Source of the DNA: Oligella ureolytica DSM 18253
GTDB lineage: Bacteria; Pseudomonadota; Gammaproteobacteria; Burkholderiales; Burkholderiaceae_B
Direction of reading: 5' to 3'
DNA: 62,363 bases
NCBI RefSeq assembly: GCF_000373745.1
Contig: NZ_KB892285.1
Span: forward strand, 1-62,363
Position 1 is the stretch's first letter, and every line of letters begins with the position of its first letter. Position numbers and translations under genes: made by a program. This document shows positions 18,546 through 27,066 of this stretch, in pieces. Under the pieces are notes generated by a model. It was given only the letters and a program-made list of their open reading frames with translations, searched no databases and was not told the origin of the DNA.

Positions 18546-19763
18546 ATGCAACACCCTTATGACCCACTTATTATTCGCGGTAAAAAACTACTCCCCATCG
18601 TCCAAGGAGGTATGGGAGTAGGAATTTCTGCCAGCAGTCTTTCTAGCGCCATGGCGCGTCAGGGAGCTGTCGGTACGATTGCGAGTATTGATTTGCGCCA
18701 TCTCCACCCGGATCTTCTTGAAGAATCTAACAAAGATCCTAACAAGGATAAGCACACTCGTTTAAATCTAATTGCCTTAGATCGTGAGGTTAAAAAAGCG
18801 CTTGAACTTTCCGAAGGAAAGGGAATGATCGCTGTTAATGTGATGAAGGCAGTGACTGACTACGAGGTCTTAGTAAAGCAGGCATGCGAATCCGGCGCCA
18901 ATGCGATCGTGATGGGTGCAGGTTTACCTTTAGATCTTCCCGACCTCACTGAAGATCACCCTGATGTGGCACTCTTCCCTATTCTTTCAGAGTCACGCGG
19001 CATTAACATTGTCTTAAAGCGCTGGATGAAGAAAAATCGCTTACCTGATGCCATCGTCATTGAACACCCGAACCATGCGGGTGGTCACTTAGGTGCCGCA
19101 CAAATTAAGGACTTGGGCGACGATCGCTTTACCTTTAGCCGCGTCATCGAAGAAACGATGGAAACCTTCAAAAATCTCGGTCTAGAAAGTGAGAAAATCC
19201 CTCTTATTCTAGCCGGTGGTATGGCCAAGGTTAAAAAAATCCATACAGCACTCAAGTCTTGGGGAGCAAATGCTGTTCAGATTGGTAGCGCATTTGCAGT
19301 GACCCACGAGGGTGACGCCCATGACAACTTTAAAGACACTTTAGTTGGCGCAACACCGGAAGATGTAGTTGAGTTTATTTCCGTTGCCGGCTTACCAGCT
19401 CGTGCTGTAAATACACCTTTCTTGCAAAAGTATTTACAAAACGTTGAGCGCTTGCAAAGCGCCGCCAAAGCTGATCAACGTCGCTGCCGAAACTCCGTTA
19501 ACTGCTTGACTGTATGTGGTCTGCGTGATGGTATTTCTAAGATCGGCCAGTTCTGTATCGATGACCGCTTAGGTGATGCGTTTAACGGTGACCTACGCAA
19601 GGGTTTATTCTTCCGTGGCAAGGATCCTCTACCATTTGGACATCAAAAGCGCTCGGTATATGACACCTTACACTACCTACTCACAGGTAAAGACCCACAA
19701 GGCATTGCCGAAGAAATTATATTAGGCCATCGCTTTAAAGAAGAAGTATTAGTGACCGGTTAA
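18546..19763 (+). CDS. Nitronate monooxygenase-like FMN enzyme (NPD/FabK superfamily)
   Basis: This 405-residue TIM-barrel flavoprotein opens with PIVQGGMGVGIS (about 18-29), the FMN-binding start of the 2-nitropropane dioxygenase superfamily. Further on are IEHPNHAGGHLGA (where the catalytic His lies), ILAGGMAK and GANAVQIGSAF, the phosphate-binding end of the barrel. A C-terminal extension has three close Cys residues (RRCRNSVNCLTVCGLRDG, about 313-330), which might bind metal or form disulphides. It is not FabK-like in length. Detoxifying nitronates is the family function, but the true substrate is unknown. ATG 18546 is preferred over the TTG just before it. A strong terminator follows. 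Confidence 0.82.
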   Translation: MQHPYDPLIIRGKKLLPIVQGGMGVGISASSLSSAMARQGAVGTIASIDLRHLHPDLLEESNKDPNKDKHTRLNLIALDREVKKALELSEGKGMIAVNVMKAVTDYEVLVKQACESGANAIVMGAGLPLDLPDLTEDHPDVALFPILSESRGINIVLKRWMKKNRLPDAIVIEHPNHAGGHLGAAQIKDLGDDRFTFSRVIEETMETFKNLGLESEKIPLILAGGMAKVKKIHTALKSWGANAVQIGSAFAVTHEGDAHDNFKDTLVGATPEDVVEFISVAGLPARAVNTPFLQKYLQNVERLQSAAKADQRRCRNSVNCLTVCGLRDGISKIGQFCIDDRLGDAFNGDLRKGLFFRGKDPLPFGHQKRSVYDTLHYLLTGKDPQGIAEEIILGHRFKEEVLVTG

Positions 19764-19791
19764 ACGCCAACTACAAACTTCTCTAATCCAC

Positions 19792-19825
19792 AATCGGAAT
19801 AGTAGTCATACTATTCCGATTTTTT
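19792..19825 (+). terminator. Terminator of the 18546-19763 gene
   Basis: A perfect 13-bp stem, AATCGGAATAGTA with TACTATTCCGATT, has a GTCA loop and TTTTT behind it. It overlaps the last codon of ptsI on the other strand. Confidence 0.9.
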
Positions 19826-21602
19826 AGCTTGACTGAGTAGCGCTAGGCTCTACAATAAATCCCGAACCATCTAAGTCAATGCGAGGATTCTTTTTTATCG
19901 CTTTTTTTACTTTAGAAGTGATCAGACCGACATGACTTTGTCGAATAATATACTTAATTTCCGGGATATGTTTTGCAGTCATTGAAAACTCTCTGAGACC
20001 CAGACCCAACAATAGACGCGTATATAAACTATCCCCTGCCATTTCACCACATATTGAAACCGGCTTCTTCTTTTTAATACCTGCTTTGATTACATGGGCA
20101 ATAATGCGAAGTACGGCGGGATGCAATGGATCAAACAAATCTGCAACATCGCTATCAACACGATCAATAGCGAGCATATATTGAATTAAATCATTAGTAC
20201 CTATAGATACAAAATCAACATCATCCAAAACCATATCAATCACAACAGCCATTGCCGGTATTTCAACCATCACGCCAAGCTCATAGTCCTCACTGAATTC
20301 CTTGGACTCTTGTCTAAGCTGATTAGCCGCTTCACTTAGCATTTTTTTAACCGTAGCGATTTCATGTCGATGTGCAACCATCGGCACTAAGATTTTTAAA
20401 TGTCCATGTACAGCAGCCCGTAACAGCGCTTTTAGCTGAGTCATAAACATATCAGGTTTTGCTAGGCAATAGCGCACCGCTCGAAGCCCCAACGCCGGGT
20501 TGACTGCTCTCGACAATTCGCCTTGCAAGCTTTTATCAGAACCAATGTCGAGTGTTCGTATCGTAACCGGTTTGCCCTGCATCTGCTTTAAGACAGAAGC
20601 ATAGGCATCATACTGCTCGTCTTCAGTCGGCAAACCATCTCTATTGCCCATGAATAAGAATTCAGTACGGTACAAACCAATCCCTTGACCACCCGACTTC
20701 AGCACTTCTTCAGCCTCTTCCGGATTTTCGATATTACCTAAAACAGTGACTTGTTCACCATCAAGACTCAAAGGAGCAAGCTTTCTCTTGTTCCATAGCA
20801 AGGACTTGTCTGCTAGTAACTTTTGTTCCTTTTCTTGATAAAAGCGTAAAACTTCAGCAGATGGATTGACAACAATCCCACCCGTTTCGCCGTCAATTAT
20901 GAGTAAATCGTGATCATGGATCATGTGCCTGGCATTGACCGAACCGACAACCGCCGGCACACCAATGCTTCGGGCAACAATCGCTGTATGCGAGGTTGGT
21001 CCGCCAACATCAGTAACAAAACCGGCAAATTGTGCTGTACGCATCCTAACCATATCCGCCGGCGTGATATCTCGCGCGATGACAATGGTTGATGAAGCAA
21101 CAGATAATTTAGCAGCAAACTCGATGGGTTTATTGCCACCGCCCAACAACTCATTGATAACTAACTCAATCACTTGACGAATATCTAAGGCACGCTCTCG
21201 CAGATAAACATCTTCCATCGCTGCGAATTTTTGCTCCAGATTTTGTCCCTGAGCACTCAACGCCCATTCCGCGTTATAGCTATGCTCACGAATCAGCACT
21301 TTACAATCATGTGCCAGCAGAGGATCGCTAACCAAAAGGCTATGCACATTCAGTAAAGGTCCTAACTCCTTAGGTGCATCATGAGGCAGCTCTCTCTGCA
21401 AGGTTTCGAGCTCATCATAAACGCACTTGATCGCATGCTCCAGACGCTCACATTCAGCCTCTACCTCTGTCTCGCTGATATGGTAATGAGGTATTTCCAG
21501 ATCGGCATCATCCATGATAATCGCTCGACCAATCACTACGCCTTTGGAGACTCCTTTTCCTCTAAGCAAGAACATTGCTTTGTGTTCGGCAACATGCTCC
21601 AT
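19824..21602 (-). CDS. ptsI: Phosphotransferase system enzyme I
   Basis: This 592-residue protein takes phosphate from phosphoenolpyruvate and gives it to HPr. The swivelling phosphohistidine domain has GGPTSHTAIVARS with active His205. The PEP-binding barrel shows TEFLFMGR-like YRTEFLFM, DIGSDK, EIPA and the C-terminal SICGEMAGD with the catalytic Cys. I use ATG 21602 with GAGAG upstream, because the preceding TTG is less likely. With ptsH and an EIIA(Man) but no EIIB or EIIC permease in view, the chain is probably regulatory, as is typical of Betaproteobacteria. Confidence 0.95.
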   Translation of the reverse strand: MEHVAEHKAMFLLRGKGVSKGVVIGRAIIMDDADLEIPHYHISETEVEAECERLEHAIKCVYDELETLQRELPHDAPKELGPLLNVHSLLVSDPLLAHDCKVLIREHSYNAEWALSAQGQNLEQKFAAMEDVYLRERALDIRQVIELVINELLGGGNKPIEFAAKLSVASSTIVIARDITPADMVRMRTAQFAGFVTDVGGPTSHTAIVARSIGVPAVVGSVNARHMIHDHDLLIIDGETGGIVVNPSAEVLRFYQEKEQKLLADKSLLWNKRKLAPLSLDGEQVTVLGNIENPEEAEEVLKSGGQGIGLYRTEFLFMGNRDGLPTEDEQYDAYASVLKQMQGKPVTIRTLDIGSDKSLQGELSRAVNPALGLRAVRYCLAKPDMFMTQLKALLRAAVHGHLKILVPMVAHRHEIATVKKMLSEAANQLRQESKEFSEDYELGVMVEIPAMAVVIDMVLDDVDFVSIGTNDLIQYMLAIDRVDSDVADLFDPLHPAVLRIIAHVIKAGIKKKKPVSICGEMAGDSLYTRLLLGLGLREFSMTAKHIPEIKYIIRQSHVGLITSKVKKAIKKNPRIDLDGSGFIVEPSATQSS

Positions 21603-21628
21603 CAAAACTCTCTACATTAAAATTAGTA

Positions 21629-21898
21629 CTATTCGCCTTCGTCGAATTTATTATCAAAAAGGTTTTTTATTGCTTCAAGGGCAGCAGCGGCATCGGCACC
21701 ATCCGCATCAACCACTACCGTCACCCCTTTACCTGCAGCAAGCATCATCACGCCCATAATGCTTTTTGCATTAACTCGTTGCTCAGCACGACTTATAAAA
21801 ATTTCGCTTTCAAAACGAGACGCCAATTGAGTCAACTTGGCAGCTGCTCTTGCGTGCAAGCCTAATTTATTACTAATGACGATATCTACTGTCTGCAT
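21629..21898 (-). CDS. ptsH: Phosphocarrier protein HPr
   Basis: This 89-residue phosphocarrier has active His15 in NKLGLHARAAAKL and regulatory Ser46 in AKSIMGVMML. Ser46 is the target of HPr kinase, an enzyme present in most Betaproteobacteria but not seen here. It relays phosphate from enzyme I to the EIIA encoded just upstream. It is in one cluster with gshB, EIIA and ptsI on the minus strand. Confidence 0.97.
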   Translation of the reverse strand: MQTVDIVISNKLGLHARAAAKLTQLASRFESEIFISRAEQRVNAKSIMGVMMLAAGKGVTVVVDADGADAAAALEAIKNLFDNKFDEGE

Positions 21899-21963
21899 GA
21901 ATAAACAAATCTCATAAATAGGCTTACTGAAAAATAAGCATTTTTTAATAAATATTACGCTAA

Positions 21964-22371
21964 CTACTCTGTATCAGTAGAGACCAAAGTACGGATACTT
22001 TTAGCCCCACCGTCAATTACTTTATGAGTCAATTCTGATAAGTCGTGCGCTCGATAAGCAATTGCAGAAATAACCATACCGGGATTGACACCGCAAACGA
22101 GTTCGGTTGCAACATGATGTTCATTTAATCGTGTGGCAACACGAGTCGCAATATTAGACGGGGTAGCACCGCATAAATCGGTAAGAATAATTATTTCCTT
22201 GGCATCATGATCATAGAGCGCTTCAAAAATTGCCTCACAAGTCAAATCAGGACAACAATCCGCTTGAACATCAAAAGGATAGATATCCGTAGCGTCCGGA
22301 AACACATGTAGCCCCACATCCAACAAGGCTGAGGCCATCGGCTCATGTGCAATAATCGCGATTCGGACCAT
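21964..22371 (-). CDS. PTS fructose/mannose-type EIIA component
   Basis: This 135-residue EIIA(Man) domain protein has active His9 in RIAIIAHEPMASALL. The second family block, LTDLCGATPSN, surrounds the His pocket. It is a stand-alone domain without the EIIB fusion of E. coli ManX, and no membrane component is visible. It therefore most likely acts as a phosphorylation-state sensor. It starts 10 bases after gshB. Confidence 0.92.
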   Translation of the reverse strand: MVRIAIIAHEPMASALLDVGLHVFPDATDIYPFDVQADCCPDLTCEAIFEALYDHDAKEIIILTDLCGATPSNIATRVATRLNEHHVATELVCGVNPGMVISAIAYRAHDLSELTHKVIDGGAKSIRTLVSTDTE

Positions 22372-22381
22372 AATTTACCCT

Positions 22382-23341
22382 TTAAGGTTGAAGAGCTTTT
22401 TCTAGCTGCTCAGCAAAATGATTGGCCACATGAAAGTCTGTTTGTTCTGTTATCTCTACAAAACACGTCGGACTGGTGACATTAATTTCAGTGACGTTTT
22501 TGCCAATCACATCAAGACCGATTAAAAACAATCCTCTACCGGCAAGTCGTTTGGCAATATCACGCGCCATCGCACGATCATGATCATTGATTGGCTGTGC
22601 CACGCCCCGACCGCCTGCGGCTAGGTTGCCGCGATTTTCACCTTCTTTGGGAATACGCGCTAACACGTAAGGAATCGGTTCGCCGTTAATAATCAATATG
22701 CGCTTATCCCCGGCAGTAATATCAGGAATAAATTTTTGAGCCATGATACTTTGGGAACCATCGACAGTAAGCATTTCCACCATGGCTGCAAAGTTACCGT
22801 CATTAGGCTTGACACGGAAAATACCGGTGCCGCCCATGCCATCTAATGGCTTAACAACAATATCTCCATGCTCTTCATAAAAAGCGCGCAAACGAGACAT
22901 TGAGCGACTAACTAACGTTGGTGCTGTGTATTCCGGAAACTCAGCAATTGCAAGTTTTTCCGGGTGATTGCGTAAACCCAAGCCGCTATTAAAAATACGG
23001 GCACCCTGCTCTTTAGCAAGATCAAAGAGATGCGTACTATATAGGTACTCAAGATCAAAAGGAGGATCCTTACGCATAAGTACCGCATCAAAATCGCTCA
23101 ATAAGTAATCTTGCGCATCCCCATCGATACGATACCAGTCCGGCTGATGTAAATCGGCATCTTCCGGAATACTGAATGCCTGTGCAGAAGTTAGCACCTT
23201 TCCATTAAGAATGAACAAATCACCTTGCAAACAATAGCTGAGCTTGTGACCACGAGCTAAAAGCGCGCGCATCATAGCCACCGAACTATCCTTATAAGCG
23301 GTTAGGTTTTGAATAGGATCAATAATAAATAAGATATGCAA
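22382..23341 (-). CDS. gshB: Glutathione synthetase
   Basis: This 319-residue ATP-grasp ligase joins gamma-glutamylcysteine and glycine. HILFIIDPIQNLTAYKDSSVAMM is the standard N-terminus, followed by FNSGLGLRNHPEKLAI, VVKPLDGMGGTGIF (ATP-grasp loop) and FIGLDVIG-like LIGLDVIGKNVTEINVTSPT (metal and ATP ligands). I start at TTG 23341, because GGGAGGA lies six bases upstream. The ATG at 23356 would place that ribosome site inside the gene. It heads the gshB-EIIA-ptsH-ptsI cluster, an arrangement known across Betaproteobacteria. gshA is not in the window. Confidence 0.93.
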   Translation of the reverse strand: MHILFIIDPIQNLTAYKDSSVAMMRALLARGHKLSYCLQGDLFILNGKVLTSAQAFSIPEDADLHQPDWYRIDGDAQDYLLSDFDAVLMRKDPPFDLEYLYSTHLFDLAKEQGARIFNSGLGLRNHPEKLAIAEFPEYTAPTLVSRSMSRLRAFYEEHGDIVVKPLDGMGGTGIFRVKPNDGNFAAMVEMLTVDGSQSIMAQKFIPDITAGDKRILIINGEPIPYVLARIPKEGENRGNLAAGGRGVAQPINDHDRAMARDIAKRLAGRGLFLIGLDVIGKNVTEINVTSPTCFVEITEQTDFHVANHFAEQLEKALQP

Positions 23342-23354
23342 AACGAGTCCTCCC
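23339..23354 (-). promoter_or_regulatory. Ribosome binding site selecting a TTG start for gshB
   Basis: GGGAGGA (23354-23348 on the minus strand) is followed after six bases by TTG. This decides the start against the upstream ATG that overlaps it. Confidence 0.65.
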
Positions 23355-23375
23355 ATTATTTATAGAATTTTATAG

Positions 23376-23422
23376 CAAAAAATAAGCCATAGCCCCTACT
23401 ATTAATTAGTAAGGACTAAGGC
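23376..23422 (-). terminator. Terminator between infC and gshB
   Basis: On the minus strand, GCCTTAGTCCTTACTA pairs with TAGTAGGGGCTATGGC. This makes a 16-position stem with one mismatch and two G-U pairs, followed by TTATTTTTT. It separates the thrS-infC unit from gshB-pts. Confidence 0.8.
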
Positions 23423-23488
23423 TACAAGCATAAAATTTCGTCAAATAAATTAGTCAAAAGCCAGAGACTTAAGAGCTAATAGATCATG

Positions 23489-24007
23489 TTATTTCTTAGC
23501 AGGACTAAGAACCATCACCATTTGACGTCCTTCTAGTTTTGGCATCGACTCTGCAGTGCCGAGGTCAATCACCTCATCACGCACACGCTGCAACATTTCT
23601 AAACCAAGTTCTTGGTGAGCCATTTCACGACCACGGAAACGCAAGCTGACTTTGACCTTGTCACCATCAGCTAAGAAGCGCTTAACATTACGCAATTTAA
23701 CTTGGAAATCACCCTCATCCGTAGCTGGACGAAATTTAACTTCTTTGAGTTGAACAATTTTTTGTTTGGCTCTAGCCTCTTGCTGTCGCTTTTGCTCTTG
23801 ATAACGGAACTTTCCATAATCCATCAGACGACAGACAGGTGGCTTGGCGTTTGGAGAAATCTCCACTAAATCAAGTCCAGCCTCCTCGGCTTTACGTAAA
23901 GCTTCTGGAACCGAAACGATACCAACTTGTTCACCTTCAGCGTCAATTAAACGGATCTCCGGAGCGCGAATATCCGCATTAATGCGGGTTTGTTTTTCTG
24001 TTGCGAT
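23489..24007 (-). CDS. infC: Translation initiation factor IF-3, non-AUG start
   Basis: This factor prevents subunit re-association and checks start codons. From the first ATG only 125 residues would result, lacking the N-terminal domain. The same frame continues upstream with [19 protein letters not shown], the conserved IF-3 N-terminus. AGGAG (24020-24016) lies eight bases before an ATC codon at 24007, giving 172 residues, the family length. An ATT at 24013 is only two bases from AGGAG. A non-AUG start is the known basis of infC autoregulation in E. coli. It follows thrS by 44 bases. Confidence 0.93.
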   Translation of the reverse strand: MATEKQTRINADIRAPEIRLIDAEGEQVGIVSVPEALRKAEEAGLDLVEISPNAKPPVCRLMDYGKFRYQEQKRQQEARAKQKIVQLKEVKFRPATDEGDFQVKLRNVKRFLADGDKVKVSLRFRGREMAHQELGLEMLQRVRDEVIDLGTAESMPKLEGRQMVMVLSPAKK

Positions 24008-24020
24008 ATTAATATCTCCT
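24005..24020 (-). promoter_or_regulatory. infC ribosome binding site with ATC start codon
   Basis: AGGAG, an eight-base spacer and ATC on the minus strand. IF-3 discriminates against such codons, so its own synthesis is expected to fall when it is abundant. Confidence 0.7.
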
Positions 24021-24051
24021 AATAAGTAATTTAAATATCAATAATTAATTT

Positions 24052-26025
24052 CTAAGACTCAGCTTTGGCAACTGTAACATCGCGCTTAAGAGCGATATCA
24101 TCAGCTAAACGCTGAATAAAGTCTTCTACAGGCATAACGCCTAAATTATGATTACCGCGAGCGCGGACGGAAACTGTGCCGTCTTGGCGCTCTTTTTCCC
24201 CTACCACAAGAATATAGGGTAGCTTTTGCATTGCATTTTCGCGTACCTTTCTGTTGATCTTTTCATTACGAATATCAGCAGAAGCACGGAAACCTTTTTC
24301 TTTGAGGCGCTTTACAACATCTAAGGCATAGTCATCAAATTGACCTGAAATGGTACATACCTTAACATGCTCAGGTGCCAACCATGGCGGCATGGCACCG
24401 GCGTAGTCCTCAATCAGCATACCGATAAAGCGCTCAAAAGAGCCTAAAATTGCACGATGAAGCATCACCGGCGTCTTACGAGTATCATCTGCTGCCACAT
24501 ATTCTGCACCTAAACGCTCGGGCATTGAGAAGTCAACTTGGATGGTGCCACATTGCCAGTGACGACCAATTGCATCCTTAAGAGTATACTCAATTTTGGG
24601 GCCATAAAACGCACCCTCACCCGGCGATACCTCATAAACGCAGCCGGATTTCTCCAAGCTCTCCATAAGCGCTGCTTCAGACTTATCCCACACCTCGTCG
24701 CTACCAATGCGCTTTTCCGGGCGAGTCGCAACCTTGTATAAAACCTCGGTAAAGCCAAAATCCTTATAGACTCGTTGCAGTAACTCAGTAAACTTAGCAC
24801 ATTCTTCTTGGAGCTGATCCTCAGTACAAAATATATGACCATCATCTTGAGTAAAGCCACGCACACGCATCAGTCCGTGTAAAGAACCGGAGGGTTCGTT
24901 ACGATGACACTGACCAAACTCACCATAACGGATCGGTAACTCACGATAAGAGTGTAGACCGGAGTTAAAGATTTGTACGTGGCCAGGACAGTTCATTGGC
25001 TTTAAGCCATACACACGGTTCTCAGACTCAGTGGTAAACATATTATCCTGATAATTATCCCAGTGACCGGTTTTTTTCCACAAAGAAATATCTAAGATCT
25101 GCGGCGCTTTAATTTCTTGATAGCCATTATTTACATACACACTGCGCATGTACTGCTCAACTTGCTGCCAAATTTGCCACCCCTTAGGATGCCAAAAAAT
25201 AAGACCCGGCGCTTCTTCTTGGAAATGAAACAAATCCAACTCACGACCCAATTTACGATGATCGCGTTTTTCGGCTTCTTCGAGCATGGTCAGGTATTGG
25301 TCTTGCTCTTGCTTAGTGGCCCATGCGGTACCGTAAATGCGCTGTAGCATCTCATTGCTGGAATCACCACGCCAATAAGCACCGGCAACTTTCATCAACT
25401 TAAATACTTTTAACTTGCCGGTTGACGGTACGTGAGGACCACGACAAAGGTCAATGAAATCACCCTCGCGATACATCGTGAGCTGCTCATTTTCAGGTAT
25501 TGATTCAATGATTTCGGCTTTGTAGTCCTCGCCAATCTCTTTGAAGAACTTGATGGCATCAGGACGATCCCAAACCTCACGAGTCACGACCTCATCTTTT
25601 TTAGCCAACTCGTGCATCTTTTGCTCTATCTTTTCGAGGTCCTCAGGAGTAAATGGACGCTTGTAAGCAAAATCATAGTAGAAGCCATTTTCAATCACCG
25701 GTCCAATAGTGACCTGAGCATCAGGATAGAGCTCCTGCACAGCATAGGCCATTAGGTGAGCAGTAGAGTGCCGAATAATCTCTAGCCCCTCTTTGTCTTT
25801 AGCAGTAATGATGGATAAGGCAGTATCCTGCTCAATTAAATAACTGGTATCAACTAAGCGACCCTCGGTGCCTGTCGATGTGGTCTCCTGATCAGAAATA
25901 GTCGAGACTTTACCGGCAATAGCAGCCTTTGCCAAACCGGAACCAATTGACTCAGCAACATCATAAACAGTGACGGGCTGATCAAACTGCCTGATAGAAC
26001 CGTCGGGTAAGCTTATATTAATCAT
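24052..26025 (-). CDS. thrS: Threonine-tRNA ligase
   Basis: This 657-residue class II synthetase has an N-terminal TGS domain (about 1-62, INISLPDGS). The editing domain has [11 protein letters not shown] and the distant zinc-type Cys/His set that removes serine. The catalytic core has motif 2 ([25 protein letters not shown]) and motif 3 ([13 protein letters not shown]), and the anticodon-binding domain follows to the C-terminus. I use the second of two adjacent ATGs (26025), because AAGG lies six bases before it and the alignment to family N-termini fits. Its leader has a terminator-like hairpin. Confidence 0.96.
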   Translation of the reverse strand: MINISLPDGSIRQFDQPVTVYDVAESIGSGLAKAAIAGKVSTISDQETTSTGTEGRLVDTSYLIEQDTALSIITAKDKEGLEIIRHSTAHLMAYAVQELYPDAQVTIGPVIENGFYYDFAYKRPFTPEDLEKIEQKMHELAKKDEVVTREVWDRPDAIKFFKEIGEDYKAEIIESIPENEQLTMYREGDFIDLCRGPHVPSTGKLKVFKLMKVAGAYWRGDSSNEMLQRIYGTAWATKQEQDQYLTMLEEAEKRDHRKLGRELDLFHFQEEAPGLIFWHPKGWQIWQQVEQYMRSVYVNNGYQEIKAPQILDISLWKKTGHWDNYQDNMFTTESENRVYGLKPMNCPGHVQIFNSGLHSYRELPIRYGEFGQCHRNEPSGSLHGLMRVRGFTQDDGHIFCTEDQLQEECAKFTELLQRVYKDFGFTEVLYKVATRPEKRIGSDEVWDKSEAALMESLEKSGCVYEVSPGEGAFYGPKIEYTLKDAIGRHWQCGTIQVDFSMPERLGAEYVAADDTRKTPVMLHRAILGSFERFIGMLIEDYAGAMPPWLAPEHVKVCTISGQFDDYALDVVKRLKEKGFRASADIRNEKINRKVRENAMQKLPYILVVGEKERQDGTVSVRARGNHNLGVMPVEDFIQRLADDIALKRDVTVAKAES

Positions 26026-26034
26026 CATTTACCT

Positions 26035-26087
26035 TAAAACACAAAACGCGACCATAGGAAAAGTCGCGTCACAAAGACAATCTTTGT
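26035..26087 (-). promoter_or_regulatory. thrS leader: two tandem hairpins, second terminator-like
   Basis: In transcript order there is first ACAAAGA/TCTTTGT (26087-26071, 3-nt loop). Next is ACGCGAC/GTCGCGT (26069-26046, 10-nt loop), followed by TTTTGTGTTTT, which runs up to the AAGG ribosome site. The layout suggests attenuation or translational control, but it is too short for a T-box. Confidence 0.5.
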
Positions 26088-26104
26088 ACCAATTAGCATG
26101 CTTC

Positions 26105-26133
26105 ATTTTACCACTTTTATATTAAAAACTTAA
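26105..26133 (-). promoter_or_regulatory. Candidate sigma-70 promoter of thrS
   Basis: On the minus strand, TTAAGT (26133-26128), a 17-nt spacer, and TAAAAT (26110-26105) give a leader of about 75 bases. Confidence 0.45.
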
Positions 26134-26217
26134 GTTCCGCGCGTTAAATTCCGCTATTTCTCAAGCAAAACACACGGACTGTGGCGAATATGTATTTACT
26201 ATTGGAGTGAAACTAAT

Positions 26218-26970
26218 ATGCTAAAATCCAGACTAATTAAAAACGCTGAACAATTTAGATACCCTGATTTTTTAACATTATTCAATATGAACAAATCAAT
26301 TTCCACCCTTGTCCTAGTTGGCATCTCAGCTCTGATAGTGCTTTATATTCTAAATTCTTTTCATAAGGTTTTCAATCGTCAGTCTATTCACGAGCAAGCT
26401 TCCACAGCAACGGCCACAGACCAACCATCGGTAAATTCGGCAGCTACTGTACAAGGCATCATCAATTTAAATGAACAAATCACTGAATCTGCTGCGCTCG
26501 CAGCAAAAGAAAACTCAGAAAATGACACTAAACTCGACGAAGCCATGGCTACAACAAGCAATAGCGATACAGAAGAAAGTGAAACTGCTGACACACAGAG
26601 TACTGATAACTTAGCAACGGCATCAAGCTCCTCTGAACACATCGAAGAAGAAGTCATCGCCGACATAACCGGCACTCCGGGCGATATGCTACGCGACAAA
26701 CCGCACTTGCAAAATGCCTTACCCCCTATTCCACAAGCGCCTCCAAGACCTCAGGGTTCACCGGTTATTACAACACCGAGCGAAGAATCTTTTTCTACTA
26801 CCGGCACCAGTAATAGCTCATTTCCTGCTCCGATTACTAACACAAACCCTGTTGTGGACAATACTTCTACAAGCAGTGGAGGCTCTGCCTTTCCGGCACC
26901 CATCACCTCAGACTCACAGGGCTCAACAAACAGCTACCAAGGCCAAAGCAGCTTTCCTGCGCCACGCTAA
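26218..26970 (+). CDS. Hypothetical single-helix membrane protein with FPAP repeats
   Basis: I do not recognise this 250-residue protein. One membrane helix (about 30-48, STLVLVGISALIVLYIL) follows a short basic cytoplasmic N-terminus. The rest is acidic, Ser/Thr-rich and probably disordered. The C-terminal 70 residues hold three spaced copies of a (S/A)FPAP motif (SSFPAPIT, SAFPAPIT, SSFPAPR), the last being the extreme C-terminus. GGAGTG upstream supports the ATG at 26218; a second ATG at 26287 lacks a ribosome site. It diverges from thrS and is alone, ending at a shared terminator. Proline motifs on a disordered periplasmic stalk suggest a binding or anchoring role, unproven. Confidence 0.7.
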   Translation: MLKSRLIKNAEQFRYPDFLTLFNMNKSISTLVLVGISALIVLYILNSFHKVFNRQSIHEQASTATATDQPSVNSAATVQGIINLNEQITESAALAAKENSENDTKLDEAMATTSNSDTEESETADTQSTDNLATASSSSEHIEEEVIADITGTPGDMLRDKPHLQNALPPIPQAPPRPQGSPVITTPSEESFSTTGTSNSSFPAPITNTNPVVDNTSTSSGGSAFPAPITSDSQGSTNSYQGQSSFPAPR

Positions 26971-27009
26971 CTGACCTTCAGGGTTGTGCCCATGCTGGGC
27001 GAACCAAAA

Positions 27010-27047
27010 AAAAATGACCGAGAAAACTTAGCCCCTCGGTCATTTTT
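27010..27047. terminator. Bidirectional terminator between the FPAP gene and lon
   Basis: AAAAATGACCGAG (27010-27022) pairs perfectly with CTCGGTCATTTTT (27035-27047). A- and T-runs flank both sides. Confidence 0.9.
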
Positions 27048-27066
27048 ACTTATGATAGCTAAAATT

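Noticed and set aside
20910-21177. Several open frames on both strands within ptsI
   Set aside because: All overlap the catalytic histidine region of ptsI in other frames, with no ribosome sites.
26035-26133. T-box riboswitch upstream of thrS
   Set aside because: The leader is only about 75 bases, with no specifier loop or T-box motif. T-boxes are also essentially absent from Proteobacteria.
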